Assembly: GCA_963847145.1 (NCBI GenBank)
Contig: CAWJYN010000008.1
Span: 1-64,000 of the forward strand
Direction: 5' to 3'
Length of the DNA stretch: 64,000 bases
Source: JABFRJ01 sp963847145
GTDB lineage: Bacteria; Pseudomonadota; Alphaproteobacteria; Rhizobiales; Hyphomicrobiaceae
Shown here: positions 26,296-35,125 of the stretch, one piece after another
How positions within the stretch are numbered: the stretch's first letter is position 1
Layout of the letters: each line of letters opens with the position of its first letter
The notes under the pieces: model-generated
Told to the model about the DNA's origin: nothing
The model's input: the letters and a program-made list of their open reading frames with translations, nothing else
The model's database searches: none
Made by a program: the position numbers and the translations under genes

Positions 26296-27414
26296 TCATT
26301 TCGCCAGATAGTTGCGGTGTACCCAAGTGCCGTCGGCTTTGCGGCTTTCGACATAAAGGGACTTGTCGGTGTCGCGCAGTTCCTGGCGGGCAAGTTTGCC
26401 GAGTGGTTTCTCTTGCGACTTGCCGGCTTCGGCGGCGGTCAGGAAGGCTTCCACGTCGGTTGCTGCAACGGCGGGAGCCGGTGGCGGTGTGGCGGATGCT
26501 GACGTCGACGCCGTACGGCGCACTTCGCCAAGCGCTTCGGTGGCACTGGCGGCCAGCAGTTTCGGCCACATCTTTTTGAAGAGGCCGTTGGAGGGATACT
26601 GATCGGCGCTGTTGATCTTGCCGTTGATGGCAAAGACGTAGCCGACGATGTCGTCCGCCTGCGCCTTGTCGGTGAGGCTGGTCACATAGGCCCCGCGGTT
26701 GGCTTTGACGCGCTCGTTTTCAAGACTTAGCTGCAGGCTGGACGCTGATTGTGCTGCGGCGACCGGCGCGCCGACGCGGGCGCTGAGCTTGGCCTGAACG
26801 TCGGACACGGCCGACCAGACTTCGGACTGGCGTTTGCTTGTGTCGTCGCCGGATCCTCCGCGCTGGGTCAGACCTTGGCGCTGGCCTGGGACTGCCGCTG
26901 TTGGTGGTGGCGCAGCGGCGACCTTGGCGGGGGCGTTCATGGCCAGCTTGGCCTCGCGGGAGGGGAGTGAGTCCGCGGCGCTGGCAAAGTTCTTCACGTC
27001 TTCGTTGCCGCGTTTTGCCCAGCGGCCCTGTTCGACGCAGAAGCTGCCGATCGGTACTTTGCCGGACTTGGCGGGCAGGATCATGCTCATCATCAGCACG
27101 CGGTCCTGCTGGCCACCTTTGACGATGTCGCCAGCCTGGATGAAGACATCGGCATCGCCGACGTTTTCGATATCGAGATTGTTGACGCTGCCGGTTTCGA
27201 TGACTTTCACCGCGCCTTTGGTCAGCGCTTCGGTCAAGGTGAGCGGGACGGGGCCGGGCGTGCTGGTGCCGTGGATGAAGTAAACGGTGAGATTGTCGTG
27301 GATGAAGGGGCCGGAGAGTTTGGCCGGGCTCGAGGCCAGCGCGGGGCCGGCGGCGGTGCCGAGGCCGAAGGCTGCGGCGGAAACGGCCATGGCGGCGAGC
27401 GTGAAGAAGCGCAT
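26296..27414 (-). CDS. Exported ARPP-1-like domain protein
   Basis: 372 residues from the ATG at 27414 (AAAGGA 7 nt upstream). Signal peptide MRFFTLAAMAVSAAAFGLGT with cleavage near ALAS. The N-terminal half (LTVYFIHGTSTPGPVPLTLTE to GDIVKGGQQDRVLMMSMILP) matches the pattern of the ARPP-1 domain: a Val-rich double-beta-helix-like strand set with IETGSVNNLDIENVGDADVF. A Pro/Ala/Gln-rich hinge follows, then a second domain with LFKKMWPKLLAASATEAL. The biochemical role of ARPP-1 is not established. The family assignment is from memory of the motif. Confidence 0.65.
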   Translation of the reverse strand: MRFFTLAAMAVSAAAFGLGTAAGPALASSPAKLSGPFIHDNLTVYFIHGTSTPGPVPLTLTEALTKGAVKVIETGSVNNLDIENVGDADVFIQAGDIVKGGQQDRVLMMSMILPAKSGKVPIGSFCVEQGRWAKRGNEDVKNFASAADSLPSREAKLAMNAPAKVAAAPPPTAAVPGQRQGLTQRGGSGDDTSKRQSEVWSAVSDVQAKLSARVGAPVAAAQSASSLQLSLENERVKANRGAYVTSLTDKAQADDIVGYVFAINGKINSADQYPSNGLFKKMWPKLLAASATEALGEVRRTASTSASATPPPAPAVAATDVEAFLTAAEAGKSQEKPLGKLARQELRDTDKSLYVESRKADGTWVHRNYLAK

Positions 27415-27665
27415 CAGGAATCCTTTCCAAAAATCCATAACTGAATTCGGGAATTAGACCTGTTTTGCGGCGGGCGTTGGAGCGCGGCATGGCGGCTTTC
27501 CGGCAAGGCTGCGGCGCCGATGGGTCGCGGCCATGGCTAAAGCGAGGCGGGCCAAAGCGAGGCGGGCAGCGAGGTGAAGCGTGGCGGTTGCTGCTGGACG
27601 CGGGCGAGTTATAAACCCGGTGGCTTACTTCAAGCCGCTGACTGCGTCTCACACGAGCAATACTG

Positions 27666-29192
27666 ATGACCATGGCGAATTTGTTTTCACGGCTCGATCA
27701 GGGCATGGCGGCGGCGGGTCGCGGGTTTGCGTTCCAGCAGCCGGACGGCTTCACACTGCGCTATGATCAGCTGCGCAGTGTGACCGGCCGGTTTGCGAAT
27801 GCGCTGGTGGCGCTGGGTGTGCAGCCGGGTGACCGCGTGATGGTGCAAGCCGAAAAGTCGATCACGTCGGTATGCATTTATCTCGCAGTGCTGAAGATTG
27901 GCGCGATCTATAACCCGCTTAATACGGCCTATACGGCAGCCGAACTCGACTACTTCATCGGCGATGCCGAGCCGGCGCTGCTGCTGGTGCCGAGGGCTGC
28001 CAAGCCGGCGCTGGTGGCGCTGCCTGTCGCGCGAAAGATCAAGGCAATCGCGACGCTGGAAGCGGATGGCACAGGGTCGATGGTCGATCTGGCGTTCAAG
28101 CAGTCCGACACACATCGGACGGTTGAGCGGACGCCGAAGGATCTGGCGGCACTGCTTTATACGTCGGGAACCACGGGGCGCTCAAAGGGCGCAATGATCA
28201 CCCACGAGAACCTGGTGTCGAATGCAGAGGTACTGACTGAGTATTGGGGCTTTCGCAGCGACGATGTGTTGTTGCACGCGTTGCCGATCTTCCATGTGCA
28301 CGGGTTGTTTGTGGCGCTGCATACAGCGTTGCTCAATGGCGTGCCAATGTTGTGGCACGCAAAGTTTGATCTCGATGCGGTTCTCAAAGACCTGCCGAAG
28401 GCAACGGTGATGATGGGGGTGCCGACGTTCTACACGCGGTTGCTGGGCACGGAAAAATTCACGTCGGCGCAGTGCCAGAAGCTGCGGCTGGTGATTGCGG
28501 GTTCGGCACCGCTGCTGGCTGAGACGCATGTGGCCTTCAAAGCGCGGACCGGTCTCGATATCGTCGAACGCTACGGCATGACCGAAACGGGGATGATCAC
28601 GTCGAACCCCTATAAGACGGGCGAGCGGGTTGCGGGCACGGTCGGCTATGCGCTGCCTGGCATTACGGTGCGGATCGCGGCAGCAGACGGCACGGTGTTG
28701 CCGCCGAAGGCGCCGGGCGTGCTCGAAGTCAAAGGGCCGAATGTGTTCTCGGGTTACTGGCGTAATCCTGAAAAGACGAAGGAAGAGTTCCGCGCTGATG
28801 GTTACTTTATCACCGGCGACGTGGCTGAGATGGCGCTGGATGGCCGGGTGACGATCGTCGGCCGGGCCAAGGACCTGATCATCTCCGGTGGATTCAACGT
28901 CTACCCGAAGGAGATCGAGGATGAGATCAACGCCATGCCGGGCGTCGGCGAGGCGGCTGTCATCGGCCTGCCGCATCCGGACTTCGGCGAGGGGGTCGCG
29001 GCGGTCGTGACGGCGGCGCCCGGCCAGTCAGCGCCGAGCGAAGCCGAGATCATCGGGCGGCTCGCCGGGCGGCTCGCCAAATTCAAGCAGCCGAAGCGGG
29101 TGTTTCTGGTCGCTGAGTTGCCACGGAATGCGATGGGAAAGGTACAAAAGGCTGAATTGCGGAAGACTTATCAGGAGACTTTTAAGGGTTGA
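27666..29192 (+). CDS. matB: Malonyl-CoA synthetase
   Basis: 508 residues, an acyl-adenylate-forming enzyme. Motifs: LLYTSGTTGRSKGAM (P-loop-like A3), IFHVHGLFVALHTALLNG, MMGVPTFYTRLL, ERYGMTETGMITSNPY (A5), the GYFITGDVAEM (A7) and VGRAKDLIISGGFNVYPKEIE (A8), and the catalytic Lys in NAMGKVQK (A10). The HVHGLF and MGVPTFYTRL segments and the downstream Arg-containing GERVAGTVG are characteristic of malonyl-CoA synthetases (MatB/ACSF3) rather than acetyl-CoA or long-chain enzymes. It converts malonate, CoA and ATP to malonyl-CoA. No malonyl-CoA decarboxylase gene is adjacent. The 251 nt upstream (27415-27665) is shared with the divergent ARPP-1-like gene. Confidence 0.88.
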   Translation: MTMANLFSRLDQGMAAAGRGFAFQQPDGFTLRYDQLRSVTGRFANALVALGVQPGDRVMVQAEKSITSVCIYLAVLKIGAIYNPLNTAYTAAELDYFIGDAEPALLLVPRAAKPALVALPVARKIKAIATLEADGTGSMVDLAFKQSDTHRTVERTPKDLAALLYTSGTTGRSKGAMITHENLVSNAEVLTEYWGFRSDDVLLHALPIFHVHGLFVALHTALLNGVPMLWHAKFDLDAVLKDLPKATVMMGVPTFYTRLLGTEKFTSAQCQKLRLVIAGSAPLLAETHVAFKARTGLDIVERYGMTETGMITSNPYKTGERVAGTVGYALPGITVRIAAADGTVLPPKAPGVLEVKGPNVFSGYWRNPEKTKEEFRADGYFITGDVAEMALDGRVTIVGRAKDLIISGGFNVYPKEIEDEINAMPGVGEAAVIGLPHPDFGEGVAAVVTAAPGQSAPSEAEIIGRLAGRLAKFKQPKRVFLVAELPRNAMGKVQKAELRKTYQETFKG

Positions 29193-29451
29193 GTGCTATT
29201 GATTAAATCAATCTCAGGTAGAAATTCTCCGCTTTGGTGCCCGCCACGTCAAAGAGGCGGCGCCAGCCGGTGGGGATTTCAAGTCGCTGATCGGAAAGAG
29301 ACTTCGATATTCGTGGAAAGTGGAGTAGTGTCCTGCGGGAATGGCAACCGGGCCGGCTGATGCTTGGCTGCTTCGCGCTGGGCGCAAAACTGCCAGAGTT
29401 AGCAAACACGATCCCCTTCCGGGCATCCGCCATAGACGTTAGGTGCGTTCA

Positions 29452-29805
29452 ATGACAGTCAATCCTTTCGGCCAGCAAGTCCCTTACCTCAACGGCTCGA
29501 CCTATGGACACGCCCGCGATTCGGGACGTGATACTGGGTACGACAATGGCCGGGATCTCAACCGGGATTTGGGCCGAGATGCGGGCGACGACTCCATGGA
29601 GCGTATTCGCGATCTGCTGTTTGGCGAGATGCGCCGGGAATGGGACGCGCGCCTACAGACCTTGGAAACACGGTTGCAGACGTTGGAAGGCAAGGTGGAT
29701 GCCTTGCGGCATCAGGCGCGCACCGATCGCGAGGAGCATTTGACGGCCCTGTCGCAGGGCATCGATGATCTCGGCCAGCATCTGAGGCGCCTCACGCGCG
29801 GCTGA
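29452..29805 (+). CDS. Small coiled-coil protein at the head of the GTPase cluster
   Basis: 117 residues from the ATG at 29452 (a GTG 9 nt upstream is possible). Residues about 20-48 are rich in Arg-Asp repeats (RDSGRDTGYDNGRDLNRDLG). Residues 50-115 form a coiled coil: MERIRDLLFGEMRREWDARL, then LQTLETRLQTLEGKVDAL. The IRDLLFGEMRRE segment resembles LLKELLFERETKRL at the N-terminus of the next protein, so the two may co-assemble. It precedes that gene by 61 nt on the same strand. No family is recognised. Confidence 0.7.
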   Translation: MTVNPFGQQVPYLNGSTYGHARDSGRDTGYDNGRDLNRDLGRDAGDDSMERIRDLLFGEMRREWDARLQTLETRLQTLEGKVDALRHQARTDREEHLTALSQGIDDLGQHLRRLTRG

Positions 29806-29866
29806 GATGCAGCCGGTCTGGCTGCCACTCTCGAGCTGATCTGAATTTCGTCTGGACCGGTGCGCG

Positions 29867-32239
29867 ATGACGCAACACTCGGCGCCGCAAGGCGTGAACC
29901 TTCTCAAGGAACTGCTGTTCGAGCGCGAGACCAAGCGGCTCGAAGACTTGGCGCGCCGCGTCGAGGTGGAGGCGGCGAACTCTGAGCGCAAGCACGACGA
30001 AGCGGCCCGCAAACATGACGAGGCGGTACGCCAGCAGTCCGAGACTGTTCGCCAACAGGCAGAGATTTCTGCCCGTCAACAGGCGGAGACGGCGCGGCAG
30101 CAAAAGGTGCTGGGTGACCGGCTGGACGCTGTCTTCGAGCGCGCTGGGACAACGGAAAAGCTGCAACACAGCGTGGCTGACATTATCGACGGCGCACTGC
30201 GCGAAGCAGAGATCGTCAAGCATGAGCCGCTGAGCCGCGCGATCGCGCCGCTGGTCGTGCGTACCATCAAGTACCAGCTCAAAGAGAGCCAGGACGAGAT
30301 GGTGGAGGCGCTGTATCCGATTACCGGCCGGCTCGTGCAGAGCTATGTGCAGTCGGCGATGAACGAGATGATGCAGAAGATCAACGCCAAGCTCGGTGGT
30401 GGTGGGTCAGCGAGCTTCAGTGCGCAAAGCGATGCGACCGGCGTGCCGGCCAACGAACTGGCGCTGGCGGAAGCCAACAAGCTTGAAGTCGAGGAATTGT
30501 TCCTGGTGCGTCGCGGCACTGGTGAACTGGTTGCCCATTGGGAGCAGCCAAACGCAACAGCGCAAAGTCACGGCGCTGGCGGCGGCCACCGCGATCAGAT
30601 TTTCTCAGGCTATCTCACCGGCATCATGTCGCTGTCGGAAGAAGCGTTCGGCGCGACGCCGGGCAGCTTCCGCACGCTGGCACTCACCAACGGTGACCGC
30701 ATCTTCGTGCGCGGCTCGGCGGCGCATCTGCTGGCGGTTCGCTGCTCGGGGAGTGGCGGCCCAGCGATCGAACACGTCATCGACGAAGTGTTTCTCGATA
30801 CGATCGAGCGCTATCAGCAGGTGCTGGCCGCGGACAGCGAGCAGATGCGCGCGGGCGGTAGCAACGCTGCTAGGATTGCGGCCAATACGGATGCACAGGT
30901 GGATGCGCTGCTGCCGGAGGTGGGGCGGTCGATCGAGGCGCTGACGGCGGAGCGCCGTGCGGCGCTTGTTGCAGAGCAGACCAAATTGAATGCGGCCGCC
31001 ACGGCGGCGCGCGGCCCGGGACTCGGTCGCGTTTACATGCTGGCCTCATTGCTGGCAGCGCCTTTTGTGTTGTGGGGGGCATGGTCGGCCTATCAGACGT
31101 GGGAGACGACGCGGACGGAAAGTGCCGTCAAACGCGTGTTGGTTGCGACGGAGGAAATTCAAGGGGTGCCGCCGCGCGTCGAGGTGGAGCGTGGCGGGCG
31201 TGCGCTGACGATTTCGGGATTTGTGCCGACCGGACAGCTGCGTGACCAAATCCTGGCGCGGCTCGCACAAGAAGCGCCGCACGCGCGGATCCGTGACCAA
31301 CTGGGCGTGCTGCCGTCAGGCGCGGGGGCTGCAGAAATCGCGATAGCGGAGCTCAAGCGGGACGTCGTCCAGGAGCGGCGGCGGGCCGATCTAGCGGCAC
31401 TCGCACGGCCTATAGAGCGGACCCAATTGCGGTTGGCCCATCTGCGAGGCGATGTCGCCCGCGTGCTGCCGCTGGCGGATGGCAGTGACCGTGGTGCGCT
31501 CGAGAGTGTGCTCAGAACCCTGGATGAGGCGCGCCAGCACATGGCTGGCGCGAAGGCGGCCGTTGACGACGGCACCCGTGTCGCCATTGCATTGCCGGAG
31601 CCATTGAAAGCAGCGTGGCTGAAACTCAATCAGGCCGAGGCGCAGATCTCAGCCGTGCTCAGTTCGACACAGCAGACCGCGGTGACGCGAACACAGTTTC
31701 CGCCGCCCACGCAACTCGATCTGCTGGCAGAAGACGTGGCGATGGCCGCTGAACGGTTGAGTGCGGCAGAGCTCGGCTTGTCGCAAGCGCTGGCCATGAA
31801 GGCCATGCCGCAACGGATCGGCGGGCTCAACGAAAAAATCGACCGGCTGCGGCCACCGACGGCGCGCGAAACCTTCGAAGCCCTCACCCGGGCGAGCGCG
31901 GTGTTCTTTGAAAACGGCACCGACATCCGCGATGCGGCCCTGGCGCAATCGACCGTCGACAAAATTGCCCGGCAAATGCGCGAACTTCCCGATGTGACGC
32001 TACGCGTTGTGGGCTATACTGATGAACGTGGCACGCAGGCGCTCAACTCGGGCCTCGCCCAGCAACGCGCGGATCGCGTGGCGGCGATGCTTGGCGAGCG
32101 CGGTGTGCCGGCCAACAGGGTGGTTTCGGTCGGCCGTTTGGCGGGCAAGGATCTGTCGCGGATCGTGGGGCCGACCAGTGCGAACCGCCGCGTCGAATTC
32201 GAAATTGGTTTTGCGGGTGAGGCAGGTGGGGGCCCATGA
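29867..32239 (+). CDS. Coiled-coil / roadblock-like / transmembrane / OmpA-domain fusion protein
   Basis: 790 residues. Residues 10-100 are coiled coil (KHDEAARKHDEAVRQQ repeats). Residues about 205-320 resemble a roadblock/LC7 domain (VEELFLVRRGTGELVAHWEQ, IFSGYLTGIMSLSEEAFG, LTNGDRIFVRGSAAHLLAV). One helix at about 388-408 (RVYMLASLLAAPFVLWGAW) crosses the inner membrane. A BON-like segment follows (RVEVERGGRALTISGFVPTG), then a helical stalk, and the C-terminal OmpA domain (about 670-783) has the peptidoglycan-binding pattern GYTDERGTQALNSGLAQQRA. Topology is therefore cytoplasmic N-terminus, periplasmic OmpA end. The gene overlaps the Ras-like GTPase gene by 4 nt. Roadblock proteins commonly act as GTPase partners or activators, so the pair probably interacts (inference). 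Confidence 0.85.
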   Translation: MTQHSAPQGVNLLKELLFERETKRLEDLARRVEVEAANSERKHDEAARKHDEAVRQQSETVRQQAEISARQQAETARQQKVLGDRLDAVFERAGTTEKLQHSVADIIDGALREAEIVKHEPLSRAIAPLVVRTIKYQLKESQDEMVEALYPITGRLVQSYVQSAMNEMMQKINAKLGGGGSASFSAQSDATGVPANELALAEANKLEVEELFLVRRGTGELVAHWEQPNATAQSHGAGGGHRDQIFSGYLTGIMSLSEEAFGATPGSFRTLALTNGDRIFVRGSAAHLLAVRCSGSGGPAIEHVIDEVFLDTIERYQQVLAADSEQMRAGGSNAARIAANTDAQVDALLPEVGRSIEALTAERRAALVAEQTKLNAAATAARGPGLGRVYMLASLLAAPFVLWGAWSAYQTWETTRTESAVKRVLVATEEIQGVPPRVEVERGGRALTISGFVPTGQLRDQILARLAQEAPHARIRDQLGVLPSGAGAAEIAIAELKRDVVQERRRADLAALARPIERTQLRLAHLRGDVARVLPLADGSDRGALESVLRTLDEARQHMAGAKAAVDDGTRVAIALPEPLKAAWLKLNQAEAQISAVLSSTQQTAVTRTQFPPPTQLDLLAEDVAMAAERLSAAELGLSQALAMKAMPQRIGGLNEKIDRLRPPTARETFEALTRASAVFFENGTDIRDAALAQSTVDKIARQMRELPDVTLRVVGYTDERGTQALNSGLAQQRADRVAAMLGERGVPANRVVSVGRLAGKDLSRIVGPTSANRRVEFEIGFAGEAGGGP

Positions 32240-32754
32240 CCCAACGGCGCAAGATCGTGATGCTGGGCGAGATGGCGGTCGGCAAGACCTCTATCGTCCG
32301 CCGGCTGACGCTCGATCGCTTCGAGGGCAACTACAAGGGCACCATCGGCCACGACATCTTTGCCTACCGGCTCGGCGGGCTCGGTCCGCAGCAGAATGAG
32401 GATATCGAGCTTGTCATCTGGGATACGGACGGCGGGCTCGGCGCGGGCGTCTTCCATCAGGATGCGGCGGTGAAAGGTGCGCGGGCGGCGATCATCGTCG
32501 GCGATGTGTCGCGGCCGCGGACATTGCACACAATGGCTGCGCTGGCAAAATCTTGCGACCAGCACCTGCCGGGGCGGCATGTGCATCTGCTGTTCAACAA
32601 AATCGACTTGCTGGGCGACGCCACCGACGTAACCGTCCCGCCAGACCTTGCCGCCTTCCAGCATCCCGTGATCAAAACCAGCGCCAGGTCCGGCGACAAC
32701 ATCAAAGAAGCGTTCTTCGATGCCGCCAATGCCATCCTCCGCCGCGGTCTCTGA
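32236..32754 (+). CDS. Ras-like small GTPase
   Basis: 172 residues. G1 is GEMAVGKTS (11-19), G2 Thr36 in NYKGTIGHD, G3 is WDTDGG (62-67), G4 NKID (121-124), G5 TSA (148-150). The order and spacing are those of Rab/Ras-type proteins rather than translation or Era-type GTPases. In G3 the usual Ala is Asp and the catalytic Gln is missing (DTDGGL), so unaided hydrolysis should be slow and may need a partner. It is translationally coupled to the roadblock-OmpA gene (ATGA) and its 3' end overlaps the kinase gene by 35 nt. Confidence 0.92.
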   Translation: MTQRRKIVMLGEMAVGKTSIVRRLTLDRFEGNYKGTIGHDIFAYRLGGLGPQQNEDIELVIWDTDGGLGAGVFHQDAAVKGARAAIIVGDVSRPRTLHTMAALAKSCDQHLPGRHVHLLFNKIDLLGDATDVTVPPDLAAFQHPVIKTSARSGDNIKEAFFDAANAILRRGL

Positions 32755-33928
32755 ACGCGACGATCTGTATGCCGATCCGTTGATTGCTGCCGCTCGCGCT
32801 CTGGTCGAGCGGGGGGCGTTTGGGGCGCTCTGGCTCAAGCCCGATCTGACCATTGTGCATGCGGTTGGCGCGTTGCCGCTGCGACCGCAACTCGGCATTC
32901 CCGTCACGGATGTGCTGATTGCGCTCGTCGGGCTTGAGGAAGACATTGCGGATCTTCGATCAGCGCCACCGGCGAGTGCGCGCCTGCGCATTCCGAACAC
33001 GGCGGTGATGTCGGGCGATGGGTCGCAGTCGCAACGGATGAACGTGACGGTGTTCTGGGTGGCGGGCCGCGGGCAATACCTGGTGCTGCTCGGGGCCGTC
33101 ATGAGCGAGGGATCGCCGACGATTGAGCTGGATCAGGAAATCCGGCGCCGGCGGTTGATCGAACAGGATCTGGCGGCAAAGTCGCTGGAATATGTGCGCA
33201 TCAATCAACAACTGGAAGAATTCGCTTACGTCATCAGCCATGACCTCAACGCGCCGATGCGGGCGCTGCGTTATCTGAGCGGCGACATGCAGCGCGTGCT
33301 TGATACGGATGAAGCGGGCGGTGAGCCGCTTGACCGGCTGGCGCTGCGGAAAGCTGCCGAAGCGATCACGACACAGACGCGGCGGATGTCACAGATGATG
33401 GTGGATCTGCTGGAGTATGCCCGTATCGGCCGCGTCCAGGAACTTGTCGCCCTGGTAGAGACCCACGATGTTGTCGCCGCCATTGTCACCACGCTTAGGC
33501 CGTCGACGACCTTGCGGTTGGACATCGACGGTGAGTGGCCGGTGTTTGAGACGGCGGTGGCGCCGCTGGATGTGGTGTTGCGCAATCTGGCCGAAAACGC
33601 TGTGAAGCATCATGACCGGGCGGACGGCTTCGTGATGCTGCGGGCGGCGACGGTTGGCCGGTTTGTCGAGTTCCGGATCGAGGACGACGGCCGCGGTATT
33701 CCGCCGGAATGGCATGAGGCGATCTTTGAGCCGTTCCGCAAGGTGGATGACGCCCATCACCCGGAAAGCAGCGGGATAGGACTGGCGCTGGTGAAAAAGA
33801 CGGTGACGACGCTGGGTGGCACGATCGAGGTCGTTTCGGCGGCGCCGGAGGTTCGGGGCACCACGTTTATCGTGCGCTGGCCGCTCAAATTGGCGATTGC
33901 CGACGATACAGCATCTGAATTTCGTTGA
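32720..33928 (+). CDS. Soluble sensor histidine kinase
   Basis: 402 residues from ATG at 32720 (another at 32729). The first 150 residues form an uncharacterised sensor, perhaps PAS-like (FGALWLKPDLTIVHAVGALP, MNVTVFWVAGRGQYLVLLGA). A short coil (LDQEIRRRRLIEQDLAAKSL) leads to the phosphoacceptor His174 in LEEFAYVISHDLNAPMRAL, the type found in phytochrome-like kinases. The ATPase domain has NLAENAVKHH, IEDDGRGIPPEW, FEPFRKVDD and SSGIGLALVKKTV. No transmembrane helix. The overlap with the GTPase gene suggests the GTPase and kinase act in one pathway. Confidence 0.92.
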   Translation: MPPMPSSAAVSERDDLYADPLIAAARALVERGAFGALWLKPDLTIVHAVGALPLRPQLGIPVTDVLIALVGLEEDIADLRSAPPASARLRIPNTAVMSGDGSQSQRMNVTVFWVAGRGQYLVLLGAVMSEGSPTIELDQEIRRRRLIEQDLAAKSLEYVRINQQLEEFAYVISHDLNAPMRALRYLSGDMQRVLDTDEAGGEPLDRLALRKAAEAITTQTRRMSQMMVDLLEYARIGRVQELVALVETHDVVAAIVTTLRPSTTLRLDIDGEWPVFETAVAPLDVVLRNLAENAVKHHDRADGFVMLRAATVGRFVEFRIEDDGRGIPPEWHEAIFEPFRKVDDAHHPESSGIGLALVKKTVTTLGGTIEVVSAAPEVRGTTFIVRWPLKLAIADDTASEFR

Positions 33929-34195
33929 AGCGTTGATATTGCTGCCCCAAAATAAGGATGGCGCGTAAAACTGAATCTGCTGCATGATCGGAGTGTTCAC
34001 ATTTTCGGCGTATTTCACGCAGGTGATAGAACATGGTTTGGTCGAGGTTGGTGGGGCGGCAACGCTTCAGGCGGCCGCCCTGACGTTGCCGCGGCGCAGG
34101 TTCGGTGCGCCTTCATCCGAATGCCCGGCCGTCGAACCGGCTCCTGACGAAGACGGATTGCAGTCGATCCCCCGCGACGCAGCTCGGAGACCAGC

Positions 34196-34753
34196 ATGCC
34201 AACGACACCACGGACAGGCGGCGCATTTCTGGAGCGCAAAAGCGCACTGGCGATTGCCCGGCAGGGGCGGCCCCGTTTCAACGATATTCTCATCGTGGAG
34301 GATGCGAAGCTTGATGCCGAGCGGCTGAAAGCAACGCTGCACTCGATCTTTGGCTATGACATCATCACGCGGCACGCGCCGACCCTTGGGAGTGCGCTCG
34401 ACCGGGTGATCGAGCGGCAGCCGGATCTGATTTTCCTCGATGATCATTTGAAGCCGAACGACAACGCGGCGCATACTATCCCGTTTCTGCGGCGCTGCAA
34501 TTACGCCGGGCCGATCATCGTGGTCAGCGGATTGCTGGACCGCAAGCGGGCAGCGACGTTGATCCAGGCTGGGGCTGCGGTCACTATCCATAAGGACAGT
34601 CTCGACAGCGGCAGCATTGCGGAGGCGCTGGCCAAGATCCATGAGCAGCCCGCGCACCTTATGACCGGTACGGACGACACGCTACCCGAGGGCAAGGACA
34701 GCGGCGAGAGTTCAGAAAAGCCGGCCAAAAGTGCGCGCGCGCCGCGCGCCTGA
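34196..34753 (+). CDS. Single-domain response regulator
   Basis: 185 residues. Residues about 28-150 are a receiver: ILIVEDAKLDAERLKATLHS (acidic Glu-Asp pair), DLIFLDDHLKPND with the phospho-Asp, PIIVVSGL (Ser in the conserved Thr/Ser position) and VTIHKDS (conserved Lys). No DNA-binding output domain; the tail is Ser/Lys/Ala-rich. It probably receives phosphate from the kinase 267 nt upstream, and may act by protein contact. The gap 33929-34195 has no other gene. Confidence 0.88.
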   Translation: MPTTPRTGGAFLERKSALAIARQGRPRFNDILIVEDAKLDAERLKATLHSIFGYDIITRHAPTLGSALDRVIERQPDLIFLDDHLKPNDNAAHTIPFLRRCNYAGPIIVVSGLLDRKRAATLIQAGAAVTIHKDSLDSGSIAEALAKIHEQPAHLMTGTDDTLPEGKDSGESSEKPAKSARAPRA

Positions 34754-34773
34754 CCGCACGGGCTGGGACGGCG

Positions 34774-35124
34774 ATGGCCGGCAAACGTTTCCACCAATTG
34801 GCGTCCGAGATCCGGCCGATAGCGACGGGATACGGTGGGTGTATTGCGTCTGGCCGCATTACGGTCGACGGCGCGCGTGTTGGTTTCATGTATCGCGAAG
34901 CGCCGCAAAATGAGCGTGACAGTGGTTGGTGTTTCACGGCCGGCGACGAAACACCGGACTACATGGACGATAGTAAGAACCACGAGATCTTCGATGTGAA
35001 CACGATCGCCAACTATGATCGGGACATCATTGCGCACCTTGGCGCGCCCATCGGGTCGGCTTTTGAACGGGATGCCGATTCTGGCGCTTTTGTTCCAGTG
35101 CCTGATTTCGAGCCACGTGAATAA
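34774..35124 (+). CDS. DUF2185 (Imm33-like) family protein
   Basis: 116 residues. The pattern CIASGRITVDGARVGFMYRE, DSGWCFTAGDETPDYMDD, DVNTIANYDRDIIAHLGAP and GSAFERD is that of DUF2185, listed among putative immunity proteins (Imm33) but also present as a stand-alone gene in many genomes. No toxin gene is adjacent. It begins 21 nt after the response regulator on the same strand, so it may be read through from that cluster. It converges with gmk with one base between them. Confidence 0.75.
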   Translation: MAGKRFHQLASEIRPIATGYGGCIASGRITVDGARVGFMYREAPQNERDSGWCFTAGDETPDYMDDSKNHEIFDVNTIANYDRDIIAHLGAPIGSAFERDADSGAFVPVPDFEPRE

Positions 35125-35125
35125 G

